Assembly (NCBI GenBank): GCA_026648125.1
Contig: JAPKGD010000179.1
Location: forward strand, 1-5,208
Source: Bdellovibrionales bacterium
Lineage (GTDB): Bacteria > Bdellovibrionota > Bdellovibrionia > Bdellovibrionales > UBA1609
DNA: 5,208 bases
Direction: 5' to 3'
Numbering within the stretch: position 1 is the first letter of the stretch; each line of letters starts with the position of its first letter. Of the stretch, positions 1 to 5,208 are shown in pieces. A program made the translations under genes and the position numbers. The notes below the pieces were generated by a model. The model had not been told where the DNA came from, searched no databases, and saw only the letters and a list, made by a program, of their open reading frames with translations.

Positions 1-3
1 TTC

Positions 4-504
4 ATGGAAAAAATCAGTTGGCTCAAAGAGCTCGTGTTAGCAGAACAGCATATGGAAGACACGGGCATGATCGATATGACAGCCGGTTTTGATCCTGAGC
101 GAGAGCTGGAAGATGCAACAACTGAATTTCTCACTGACTTGAAAACTGCTTTTGTTGAAGCCTCTGCGACTTTTAATCAGCTCAAAGGCTCTTCCGTTGG
201 AACCATTAAGATCTACGGGATCTCTAAGACGCGTGCGGATTTCATGCTGTTCAGAAACGGCTACAAGTTGATATTCAGCATGAAGCAGCCTGGAATAATT
301 CAGGTTTCATTTAATGCGACTGTTCCCACATTTGTTCCTGGCCAAAATGTCAGCGAAACGCCGACGGGCGGTCCAGTGGACCAACTCACCGCACGCTGGG
401 GCGCCTATGGTGAGCTGGTTTGGACTTCAAAAGAACTTCCTATCAATCTGGATTTTCTGATCCGCTATTACGTCTCTCGATTTGTACGAGAGAGCGCAAA
501 GTAA
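4..504 (+). CDS. Conserved-looking hypothetical protein, 166 aa (start uncertain)
   Basis: I do not recognise this family. The product appears soluble and cytoplasmic: there is no signal peptide and no long hydrophobic run. Residues 1-60 look mainly helical and acidic (several Glu/Asp clusters around 28-45). Residues 66-105 look like a run of beta strands (TIKIYGI, ADFMLF, YKLIFSM, IIQVSF), followed by a Pro/Gly-rich loop at 108-124 and a C-terminal helix at about 149-163 rich in aromatic and Arg residues. The reading frame is open to base 1, so the ATG at 4 has no visible ribosome binding site and the true start may lie outside the window; an in-frame ATG at 52 is another option. It is the only plus-strand gene and converges tail to tail with the gene at 517-762, 12 nt away. 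That it is a real gene is supported by the length, a protein-like composition and the absence of a better overlapping frame; its function is unknown. Confidence 0.75.
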   Translation: MEKISWLKELVLAEQHMEDTGMIDMTAGFDPERELEDATTEFLTDLKTAFVEASATFNQLKGSSVGTIKIYGISKTRADFMLFRNGYKLIFSMKQPGIIQVSFNATVPTFVPGQNVSETPTGGPVDQLTARWGAYGELVWTSKELPINLDFLIRYYVSRFVRESAK

Positions 505-516
505 GCTGAAACTTAT

Positions 517-762
517 TTAAACTCTTCTGTTGATGGAACCCGCTCGGGAAGTTTCTATCAATTGAAAGGCCAAAGGCGAGACATTGGTAACCCAAAGTGA
601 AAGACTTTCGCCAACCTTGAACAGCCGTTGAGTGCGGTTCTGTACGCGCACAAGATGCCCACGAAAGCTGACGATCGCATCTCCGCCGACGAGAAGTTCA
701 ATAACTTGGGCCTCAACTTGCTGCGCGACCTGAATGCCCGATTTGATCCCGCTTACGGCCAT
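517..762 (-). CDS. Small FliK-like beta-domain protein, 81 aa
   Basis: This is a short protein of unproven function. Residues 14-70 follow the pattern of a small beta-barrel domain seen in FliK-type hook-length-control and related proteins: a strand (EAQVIELL), a GGDAIVSFRGH turn-strand, then KVGESLSLWVTNVSPLAFQLI. The GxxLxLxV...SPLxFxL ending is the part I find most telling. I infer this from pattern memory, not from a search. It has no signal peptide and no membrane segment. The ATG at 762 is preceded by a partial ribosome binding site (GGATAGG, 769-775) that contains the TAG stop of the upstream coiled-coil gene, 7 nt away, so the two are probably co-transcribed and coupled. The true FliK domain sits in a much longer protein, so this could be a stand-alone relative or an unrelated small barrel. 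It ends 12 nt from the convergent gene at 4-504. Confidence 0.65.
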   Translation of the reverse strand: MAVSGIKSGIQVAQQVEAQVIELLVGGDAIVSFRGHLVRVQNRTQRLFKVGESLSLWVTNVSPLAFQLIETSRAGSINRRV

Positions 763-769
763 GGGTGGC

Positions 770-1741
770 CTATCCGAGCTCGTTATTTATATCAACCTTG
801 GGGAACACGACTTTTTTTATGTCTGACTCGGTCTTCGTCTGCGCAGTTGGAGCGCTCGCACCATCAATCAAATCCTTTGCCCGAGATTCCACCTGATTTA
901 GAAATCCGTTGGCCGACGCTACAAGTTTGGAAGTGACCTTCTTAGCTCCTTCCATCAAAACCGATGGTTCATTGGATTTTGCTTCTGCCGCATCGAGAAT
1001 CGCCTTTTTGGTTTCGTAGCTTTGAACCGCTGAGCGAAATTCTTCACCTAAGCGCTTTAAAGATGCGTATTCCTCTTTGGGTGGTGAGAATAGTTCTGAG
1101 AGTTCGCCATGAATCTCCGCCTCGTGGGACACGGGGTAATCACCGGCTTGAAAGGTCACCTCTCCCCCAGCTATGTCGGACTCTGCATCCTCGATGAAAC
1201 CCGCGGTCGCCCCCTGAGGGAGAGCGGCTTTCGCCCATTCGGGGAGAGCATCCACATCAAAAACCATTTCTTCTCGGTTGAGCTTTGCAATCAATTCGAT
1301 TTGGTCCTTGGGAAGATCAACGACCAAGGCTATCTCTTCTACCGATTTGCCCGAATGGGCCATCTGGGCAGCTTGAACATACTTAATCGTGTTCTGCCTT
1401 TCCAAAATTTCCTGGTGAGGTATTTTGTCTTGAAAGATCTCAGCCACTTCTTTGCTGCGTTTCATGGCCTGATCCACTCTTTGAATCTGATGCTCGGACT
1501 CAATAATTTTGTTCTGTAGAAGACGAGCCTTTTGTTCAATCAGTGAGGAGAGCTGTTTGACTTGAGCATCGGTGCGATCACTCAAATCTTCGAGAACAGC
1601 AATTTTGCTCTGCAGAAGCTGTAATCCACGACTCAATCTCGGATCATCTTGCGGAGGTCGTCTGAGCCGTATCCAAAGAATTGAAATACCAACAGCCATT
1701 GCCACATTGACAAAAATTTGTAAGAGCCACCATGCGCTCAC
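770..1741 (-). CDS. Membrane-anchored coiled-coil protein with DUF2802/SwrB-like segment, 323 aa
   Basis: Counting from the GTG at 1741, one transmembrane helix lies at about 5-24, followed at once by RLRR, which by the positive-inside rule puts the long C-terminal part in the cytoplasm. Residues about 38-105 are rich in Gln, Lys and Glu with regular Leu/Ile spacing and look like a coiled coil. Residues about 118-154 (YVQAAQMAHSGKSVEEIALVV..., then IELIAKL) match the helix-turn-helix-like pattern of DUF2802 and of the C-terminus of Bacillus SwrB, both linked to flagellar gene clusters. The rest is an acidic, low-complexity linker, a second helical stretch (about 222-255) and a Lys/Ala-rich tail. 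The GTG is chosen because AGGGAGG lies 5 nt upstream; the longer TTG start at 1759 has no such site and would place it inside the gene. A motility role, perhaps in assembling or placing flagella, is inferred from the family only. Confidence 0.8.
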   Translation of the reverse strand: MSAWWLLQIFVNVAMAVGISILWIRLRRPPQDDPRLSRGLQLLQSKIAVLEDLSDRTDAQVKQLSSLIEQKARLLQNKIIESEHQIQRVDQAMKRSKEVAEIFQDKIPHQEILERQNTIKYVQAAQMAHSGKSVEEIALVVDLPKDQIELIAKLNREEMVFDVDALPEWAKAALPQGATAGFIEDAESDIAGGEVTFQAGDYPVSHEAEIHGELSELFSPPKEEYASLKRLGEEFRSAVQSYETKKAILDAAEAKSNEPSVLMEGAKKVTSKLVASANGFLNQVESRAKDLIDGASAPTAQTKTESDIKKVVFPKVDINNELG

Positions 1742-1746
1742 AAGAG

Positions 1747-1753
1747 CCTCCCT
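1747..1753 (-). promoter_or_regulatory. Strong ribosome binding site that fixes the GTG start at 1741
   Basis: The minus strand reads AGGGAGG, then CTCTT, then GTG. This is a near-perfect anti-16S match at ideal spacing (5 nt). It lies inside the longer frame that would start with TTG at 1759, so it argues for GTG at 1741-1739 as the real start. The shorter protein begins just before the membrane helix. Confidence 0.75.
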
Positions 1754-1805
1754 GCCCAATTTTCTTCGCTAAGATGCAGACCAATGCTGCACCCCGCTTA
1801 AGACT

Positions 1806-1834
1806 ATTGTAGGGGGATCCGCCAGGAGGCACAA
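1806..1834 (-). promoter_or_regulatory. Candidate sigma70-type promoter for the coiled-coil gene
   Basis: On the minus strand TACAAT (1811-1806) matches five of six bases of a -10 box. Exactly 17 nt upstream is TTGTGC (1834-1829), which keeps only the TTG of a -35 box. Transcription would begin near 1799, giving a leader of roughly 58 nt before the GTG at 1741. The spacing is ideal but the -35 is weak, and it lies in the loop of an inverted repeat. If this is a flagellar operon another sigma factor could be used. Confidence 0.35.
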
Positions 1835-1845
1835 TCGCTCCTGGC
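1821..1845 (-). repeat. Perfect 8-bp inverted repeat (hairpin) downstream of the barrel gene
   Basis: GCCAGGAG at 1821-1828 pairs perfectly with CTCCTGGC at 1838-1845 across a 9-nt loop. It begins 48 nt past the stop of the barrel-protein gene on the minus strand. No T-run follows on either strand, so it is not a standard intrinsic terminator. It might still pause or end transcription, protect the 3' end of the barrel mRNA, or act as a protein-binding operator over the candidate promoter. A smaller hairpin (GGTCG-AGG-CGACC, 1861-1873) lies between it and the barrel stop codon. Confidence 0.5.
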
Positions 1846-1893
1846 CCAATGACCGACTAAGGTCGCCTCGACCAAAGCCCTGATGGCTCCTAT

Positions 1894-2427
1894 TTAGAAC
1901 CAGAACTTGGCGGCAGCCAAGAAATTGAGAATGGTGAATTTTTCGAGTTCGAAGGCACCTTTTTTCTCGCTGGCGATCGACATAAAGCCACCTTCTGCGC
2001 CAATCGAAAAGGATTCCTTAATAAAGTAATCGTATCCAAAGTGAATACCCCAGACCATGGGACTAAAGTTCTTCGCCGAAGTACTTACTTTGGCCAAACC
2101 GACTCGAGCCGCGATGTAAGCCCCATCTGCTACGCCTTCAAAATGAAGGGACCCTTCAAGTCCGTAGAGATCATAATTAAATTTTGTTTCAACGCTGTTG
2201 ATTGTCTCATCTTTGCTGGAAGTAAGATAAAAACCGCCCACTCCAAACTCACCATCAAGACGGGCTCCGCCCAAAAATCCAAATATAGGTCGCGCGGAAG
2301 TATCATCATAATCGGGAACACTCATTCCCACCAAAACGCCCGCATACCCTTTTGCTTGCGCAACGGCAGGCCCAGCCAAACAAACTGCTAACATGAATGA
2401 ACCGATCTTAAACATCGAACGCAGCAT
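1894..2427 (-). CDS. Secreted small outer-membrane beta-barrel protein, 177 aa
   Basis: This looks like a small porin-like or OmpA/OmpX-size barrel. Residues 1-25 form a signal peptide: Arg3 and Lys7, a hydrophobic core at about 9-20, and a cleavage site at AVA|Q (after 23) or AQA|K (after 25). The mature part of about 152 residues fits an eight-stranded barrel. It shows repeated short strands with alternating hydrophobic and polar residues and many Gly/Tyr/Phe (GYAGVLVGMS, YDLYGLEGSLHFEG, AYIAARVGLAKV, MVWGIHFGYDYF, SIGAEGGFMSI). The last strand ends AAAKFWF, and a terminal Phe is the usual signal for the BAM assembly machine. Its ligand or role cannot be read from the sequence. The ATG at 2427 has AAGGAG 6 nt upstream, which favours it over Met5. 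It appears to be transcribed alone: a hairpin separates it from the aminotransferase and structured DNA follows it. Confidence 0.85.
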   Translation of the reverse strand: MLRSMFKIGSFMLAVCLAGPAVAQAKGYAGVLVGMSVPDYDDTSARPIFGFLGGARLDGEFGVGGFYLTSSKDETINSVETKFNYDLYGLEGSLHFEGVADGAYIAARVGLAKVSTSAKNFSPMVWGIHFGYDYFIKESFSIGAEGGFMSIASEKKGAFELEKFTILNFLAAAKFWF

Positions 2428-2433
2428 AGCTCG

Positions 2434-2439
2434 CTCCTT
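2434..2439 (-). promoter_or_regulatory. Ribosome binding site of the barrel-protein gene
   Basis: The minus strand reads AAGGAG, six bases, then ATG at 2427. This strong site decides for Met1 rather than Met5 and suggests abundant translation, as is common for outer-membrane proteins. I could not find a convincing -10/-35 pair in the rest of the gap (2440-2542), which is AT-rich near 2450-2475. Confidence 0.7.
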
Positions 2440-2518
2440 GGTAAAAGTTTGATCAGCTTATTTGAAAGAAATTAAAGCCGCAAGGGAACAAAGCAAATCG
2501 CCCGCCTACGCGTAAAGC

Positions 2519-2539
2519 AATCTGTTCGCCGAACAAATT
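2519..2539 (-). terminator. Candidate terminator hairpin after the aminotransferase gene
   Basis: On the minus strand AATTTGTTC, a GGC loop and GAACAGATT can form a 9-bp stem with one G-U pair. It starts 3 nt after the aminotransferase TAA. The bases after the stem are GCTTTACG, so together with the stem's final TT there is only a broken T-run. The position is right for the end of the four-gene cluster, but the stem is AT-rich at its base and the T-run is poor, so termination may be partial. Confidence 0.4.
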
Positions 2540-2542
2540 TGT

Positions 2543-3748
2543 TTAGGTGGTAAGCTCCGATATAAAGCGAGCGAGGCGTGTCATTGCTTCTTTCCAGCGC
2601 TCTTCGCTGACGACAAAGCTCATGCGCAAATAGCCCTCCGCACCAAATTCTACGCCCGGCACCACAGCCACCAATTCATGGTTGAGCAGTTGCTCGGCAA
2701 ACTCCTTGCTCCCCTTGATGAGCTGGCCACGATACTTTTTGCCAAGATGCTTTTCAACCGATGGCCAAAGATAAAAGGCACCGCTAGGTTTAGGAACATC
2801 AAGTCCTTCAATTGCGCGCAGTGCTGCATAAGCGGTCTCTGATCTCTGTCGTAAATTTGTCACCGCTTGAGTAACATCGGAGTCACCTTCTTTGAGAGCC
2901 ACAACCATAGCCGATTGAGTAAAGGGGCTCGCACAAGACACGGACTGACTGAGATAATTCGACATCGCAGAAATCACCGTTCGATCTCCAAGGGCCCACC
3001 CTAGTCGCCAACCGGTCATGGAGTAAGTCTTCGAAGCTCCATTCACGACAATCACCCGCTCTCGCAACTGGGGAGCCACATGCAACAAGTGAGGCGCTAG
3101 CTCAGACCCATCGAGTGTCAGTCGATTGTAGATGTCATCACTCAGAACCATAACGCGAGGATGTCGCTCAAGAACCTTTGCAAGGTGAGTGAGTTCTTCT
3201 CGCGAATACATTTCTCCAGTTGGGTTGCTGGGTGAATTCAAAATCAAAATTTTTGTTTTTGCAGTGATCGCCTTTTCAAGCTGTTCCGCTGTCATCTTAA
3301 AGCGTGACTCACGCCCACAAGACACGATCACCGGTGTGGCGCCGGCCAGTTCCGCCATAGGAGGATAACTCACCCAAAAGGGCGCCGGCACGATGACTTC
3401 ATCGCCCTCGTCACACAAAACCTGCAGAACCGCAAACACGATCATTTTGCCGCCTGCCGTAACCACCACCTCAGTCGGATCGTAAGTCACACCAAGCTGG
3501 CTTGATGTCTGCTTGGCCAATTCTGCTCGAAGCTCGGGAATTCCATTGGAAGGAGCATACTTGGTCTGCCCTCGCTCAATGGCTGAGATGGCCGCCTGCT
3601 TGACGCGAGCAAAGGTGTCCCAGTCCGGCTCTCCGACAGTCAGAGAAACAACGTCCTTGCCCTGCCCGGCCAACTCTTTCGCTTTGGCGGCGAGAGCTAA
3701 TGTGGGGGAAGGTTTAAGTGCCTTTGCTCGCTTCGCCAATTCAATCAT
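2543..3748 (-). CDS. Class I PLP-dependent aminotransferase, aspartate/prephenate type, 401 aa
   Basis: This enzyme transfers an amino group between an amino acid and a 2-oxoacid in the cytoplasm, using pyridoxal phosphate. The fold-type I signature is complete: substrate-domain start VSLTVGEPDWDT (34-45), TAGGK at 97-101, NPTG at 175-178, SDDIY at 203-207 (Asp204 and Tyr207 contact PLP), SKTYSMTGWRLG at 239-250 with Lys240 as Schiff-base lysine, and YLRMSF with Arg375 for the substrate alpha-carboxylate. The length of about 400 is normal. Lys101 sits where the Thermus thermophilus enzyme has the lysine that reads the side-chain carboxylate, so I favour aspartate (perhaps also prephenate) as substrate; alanine or aromatic substrates are not excluded. 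The ATG at 3748 overlaps the coaD stop as ATGA, and AAAGGA lies 6 nt upstream inside coaD, so translation is coupled. It is the last gene of the cluster. Confidence 0.93.
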   Translation of the reverse strand: MIELAKRAKALKPSPTLALAAKAKELAGQGKDVVSLTVGEPDWDTFARVKQAAISAIERGQTKYAPSNGIPELRAELAKQTSSQLGVTYDPTEVVVTAGGKMIVFAVLQVLCDEGDEVIVPAPFWVSYPPMAELAGATPVIVSCGRESRFKMTAEQLEKAITAKTKILILNSPSNPTGEMYSREELTHLAKVLERHPRVMVLSDDIYNRLTLDGSELAPHLLHVAPQLRERVIVVNGASKTYSMTGWRLGWALGDRTVISAMSNYLSQSVSCASPFTQSAMVVALKEGDSDVTQAVTNLRQRSETAYAALRAIEGLDVPKPSGAFYLWPSVEKHLGKKYRGQLIKGSKEFAEQLLNHELVAVVPGVEFGAEGYLRMSFVVSEERWKEAMTRLARFISELTT

Positions 3749-4257
3749 ATGTTTTCCTTTGCTGCTTTAACTTTACTGGTAAGTGCTTCTGCGACAGGTG
3801 CAGGAACCAAACCTTCAACTGATCCACCAAAGAACGCAACTTCCTTGACCGTCCGAGAGGAGACAAAACTGTATTCAGGTCGAGTAAAAACGATCATGGT
3901 TTCAATTTCAGGTGCCAACTTCCGGTTCATGTTGGCCATGGCAAACTCATATTCAAAATCAGCCACCGCACGAAGCCCACGAATGATGATACTCGCGCCA
4001 ATCTTTCGCGCATAGTCCACGGTCAAACCGTCAAACACTTCAACGCGAACATTCTTGTTTCCCGCTAAACTCTTCTCAATCAGAGCGGCCCTCTCCGTCG
4101 GCGTAAAGAGCTGACTTTTTGCCGGCGAATTGGCCACAACAACGACCAGTTCCTTATAAAAATCCGCGAGTCTTTTAATAATGTCCACATGCCCCAAAGT
4201 GATGGGGTCAAAACTGCCTGGATAGACCGCAATCGCCTGCTTTTGTAAATACGCCAT
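3745..4257 (-). CDS. coaD: Phosphopantetheine adenylyltransferase (CoaD), 170 aa
   Basis: CoaD joins ATP and 4'-phosphopantetheine to make dephospho-CoA and pyrophosphate, the fourth of the five steps from pantothenate to coenzyme A, in the cytoplasm. It belongs to the nucleotidyltransferase superfamily. Visible signatures are YPGSFDPITLGH at 12-23, including the T/HxGH-type TLGH (20-23), IIRGLRAVADFEYEFAMANMN starting at 91 with the family-typical RGLR, and the late SSRTVKEVAFFGG (133-145) close to the ISSTxVRE nucleotide-binding motif. The length is normal (about 160-170). The ATG at 4257 has an in-frame TAA four codons upstream, so the start is firm, although no good ribosome binding site is visible in the 28-nt gap after rsmD; ribosomes may reinitiate from rsmD. 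Its TGA stop overlaps the aminotransferase ATG. The rsmD-coaD neighbourhood is common in bacteria. Confidence 0.97.
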   Translation of the reverse strand: MAYLQKQAIAVYPGSFDPITLGHVDIIKRLADFYKELVVVVANSPAKSQLFTPTERAALIEKSLAGNKNVRVEVFDGLTVDYARKIGASIIIRGLRAVADFEYEFAMANMNRKLAPEIETMIVFTRPEYSFVSSRTVKEVAFFGGSVEGLVPAPVAEALTSKVKAAKENI

Positions 4258-4285
4258 ATACGCAGCGTTTTAGCTTCAGCACCAT

Positions 4286-4831
4286 CTATGGACAAGTGAA
4301 AAAGGAAACAGATTTGTCTCCGTAATCTCGACGGTCCTTCAGCTCTAGCGGAGGGTAGGACTCGGCAAGCTTTTCATGGCGACCGGCCTCAATGGCTAGA
4401 ATCGTCCCAGACGCGAGCACCTTTGACTTGGCGAGTGATTTGAGAACCTCATCAGCCAACTCCTGGGTAAATGGTGGATCAACCAAAATGATGTCGAACG
4501 CTGACCCCTCATAGCGACCCAAAAACTGAAAGACATCAAACGACTCTATGCGGACACCTGAGTCGATCTTCAAAGCGCTGAGATTCTGCCTTAAAATCCG
4601 CAGTGATTTGGGATTTTTCTCAACAAGCGTGACCTCTAGGGCCCCCCGCGAGAGAGCTTCAATGGCAAGAGACCCGGTGCCTGAAAAGAGGTCGAGAACT
4701 CGAGACCCCTCAATATCTGCCGCCAGCTTGTTGAAAATACTGCCCTTAACTCGATCCGTGGTGGGACGAAGATGAGAGGCATCAAACGAAACCAGGCGCC
4801 GCCCTTTAAACTTTCCGGCAATGACTCTCAT
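4286..4831 (-). CDS. rsmD: 16S rRNA (guanine966-N2)-methyltransferase RsmD, 181 aa
   Basis: RsmD uses S-adenosylmethionine to methylate N2 of G966 in 16S rRNA (E. coli numbering) during 30S subunit assembly. The family landmarks are all present: the N-terminal MRVIAGKFKGRRL, RPTTDRVKGSIFNKL at 22-36 (usually RPT.DRVRE.LFN.L), the SAM-binding motif I VLDLFSGTGSLAIEALSRGA at 45-64, the acidic residue Glu71 that should hold the ribose, and the catalytic motif IV DPPF at 118-121. The length fits the family. The ATG at 4831 lies only 3 nt after the PilZ-like gene's TAA, with no clear ribosome binding site, which suggests translation by reinitiation. Followed 28 nt later by coaD, it is the second gene of the cluster. 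Lys29 replaces the more usual Arg of DRVRE, a mild change. Confidence 0.95.
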   Translation of the reverse strand: MRVIAGKFKGRRLVSFDASHLRPTTDRVKGSIFNKLAADIEGSRVLDLFSGTGSLAIEALSRGALEVTLVEKNPKSLRILRQNLSALKIDSGVRIESFDVFQFLGRYEGSAFDIILVDPPFTQELADEVLKSLAKSKVLASGTILAIEAGRHEKLAESYPPLELKDRRDYGDKSVSFFTCP

Positions 4832-4834
4832 TTC

Positions 4835-5194
4835 TTAGGTCTGGCCAATTGCCGAAAGAAATTTCTGAATCGCATCGCGATGAGATTCCTGTAATGCAAG
4901 AAAGTGAAACTCAGAAATTCTCTGTAACTGACGTCCCGCAGGAGTATCTTTAAAGGTATCTGCCGTCTTAAAAACCTTCACCGGCCCCACAATGACGTCG
5001 CGAAGCACTGGGATCTCCAGAACGCAGTTGAATTCTTCTCCCACCTTAACAAATCCAGGAGCCACATCCGCATAGAATCCAACTGGAGCGAGTTTTAAAA
5101 TTCGAATAGGTAGCTTTCGGCCATTTCCCTCAATCGTCGCCTCAAAGGGGTAGGGAGACACTTTCTTTACGCGAGTCTGTTTGTCATCACTCAT
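4835..5194 (-). CDS. Divergent PilZ-like protein, 119 aa
   Basis: The product is a small soluble protein with no signal peptide or membrane segment. The layout resembles a single PilZ domain: a basic N-terminus (RVKK, 8-11), a strand (YPFEATIE, 15-22), RILKLAPVGFYADV at 31-44, GEEFNCVLEIPV (52-63), a strand pair (VIVGPVKVFKT), and a late FHFLALQESHRDAIQKFL helix at 96-113, a common PilZ ending. However, the c-di-GMP-binding residues are absent: the RxxxR motif is not formed (R8VKKV) and the D/NxSxxG motif is replaced by KLAPVG. It is therefore likely either not a c-di-GMP receptor or one of the PilZ proteins that act by protein contacts. The ATG at 5194 has GAGG 10 nt upstream at the window edge (5205-5208). 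It heads the cluster, 3 nt before rsmD; further genes may lie upstream. The family call is by pattern and moderately sure; the gene itself is secure. Confidence 0.75.
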   Translation of the reverse strand: MSDDKQTRVKKVSPYPFEATIEGNGRKLPIRILKLAPVGFYADVAPGFVKVGEEFNCVLEIPVLRDVIVGPVKVFKTADTFKDTPAGRQLQRISEFHFLALQESHRDAIQKFLSAIGQT

Positions 5195-5208
5195 TTAATT
5201 AAGGCCTC

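Noticed and set aside
499..518. AAGTAAG-CTGAAA-CTTATTT as a two-way terminator between the convergent genes
   Set aside because: The stem is almost all A-U with one G-U pair and has no T-run on either side, so it is too weak to call.
628..936. Plus-strand 102-codon open frame spanning the junction of two minus-strand genes
   Set aside because: It overlaps the ends of both well-supported minus-strand genes and has a composition typical of a shadow frame.
1109..1519. Plus-strand 136-codon open frame
   Set aside because: It lies wholly antisense to the coiled-coil gene, gives a protein with no recognisable pattern, and the minus-strand frame has a clear membrane helix, coiled coil and ribosome binding site.
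2041..2391. Plus-strand 116-codon open frame
   Set aside because: Antisense to the barrel protein, which has a signal peptide, terminal Phe and strong ribosome binding site.
2370..2427. Possible lipoprotein signal at Cys16 (LAVC) in the barrel protein
   Set aside because: Val directly before the Cys does not fit the lipobox, which needs Gly, Ala or Ser there; standard signal peptidase I sites follow at 23 or 25.
4080..4295. Minus-strand 71-codon open frame starting in the rsmD-coaD gap
   Set aside because: It runs in another frame through the well-conserved coaD start region and its Arg-rich product looks like a shadow.

Overview
The window looks like chromosome from a Gram-negative bacterium. 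One protein has a signal peptide and an outer-membrane barrel ending in Phe. Base composition looks balanced by eye. The protein style and the mix of a divergent PilZ protein with a DUF2802-like membrane protein make me think of Bdellovibrio or a relative. That taxonomic guess is tentative, because there is no rRNA or other marker gene here. Eight genes fill nearly all of the window; no intergenic gap reaches 300 bases. Seven genes are on the minus strand and one is on the plus strand.

Right part (2543-5194, minus strand, transcribed right to left): a compact four-gene cluster. It runs from a divergent PilZ-like protein to rsmD (16S rRNA m2G966 methyltransferase), coaD (phosphopantetheine adenylyltransferase) and a class I PLP aminotransferase of the aspartate/prephenate type. 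The gaps are 3 nt, 28 nt and a 4-nt ATGA overlap, so one transcript with translational coupling is likely. A 9-bp hairpin just after the aminotransferase may end the transcript. rsmD-coaD adjacency is a known conserved pairing (ylbH-ylbI in Bacillus subtilis). The genes are housekeeping functions in ribosome maturation, coenzyme A synthesis and amino acid metabolism, not a single pathway.

Middle part (1894-2427, minus strand): a separate gene for a small secreted barrel protein with a strong ribosome binding site. The 152 bases to its left (1742-1893) hold two hairpins and a candidate promoter for the next gene.

Left part (517-1741, minus strand): a two-gene unit. The first gene encodes a membrane-anchored coiled-coil protein with a DUF2802/SwrB-like helical segment. 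The second, 7 nt further on, encodes an 81-residue protein resembling the small beta domain of FliK-type proteins. Both families suggest flagellar or motility genes, but no flagellar structural gene is visible. At the far left a plus-strand gene of unknown function (4-504) converges on this unit, with only 12 nt between the stop codons.

I found no mobile element, CRISPR array, tRNA, rRNA or clear new system. The points most worth checking are the motility-like pair, the PilZ-like protein that lacks its ligand-binding residues, and the corrected GTG start of the coiled-coil gene.
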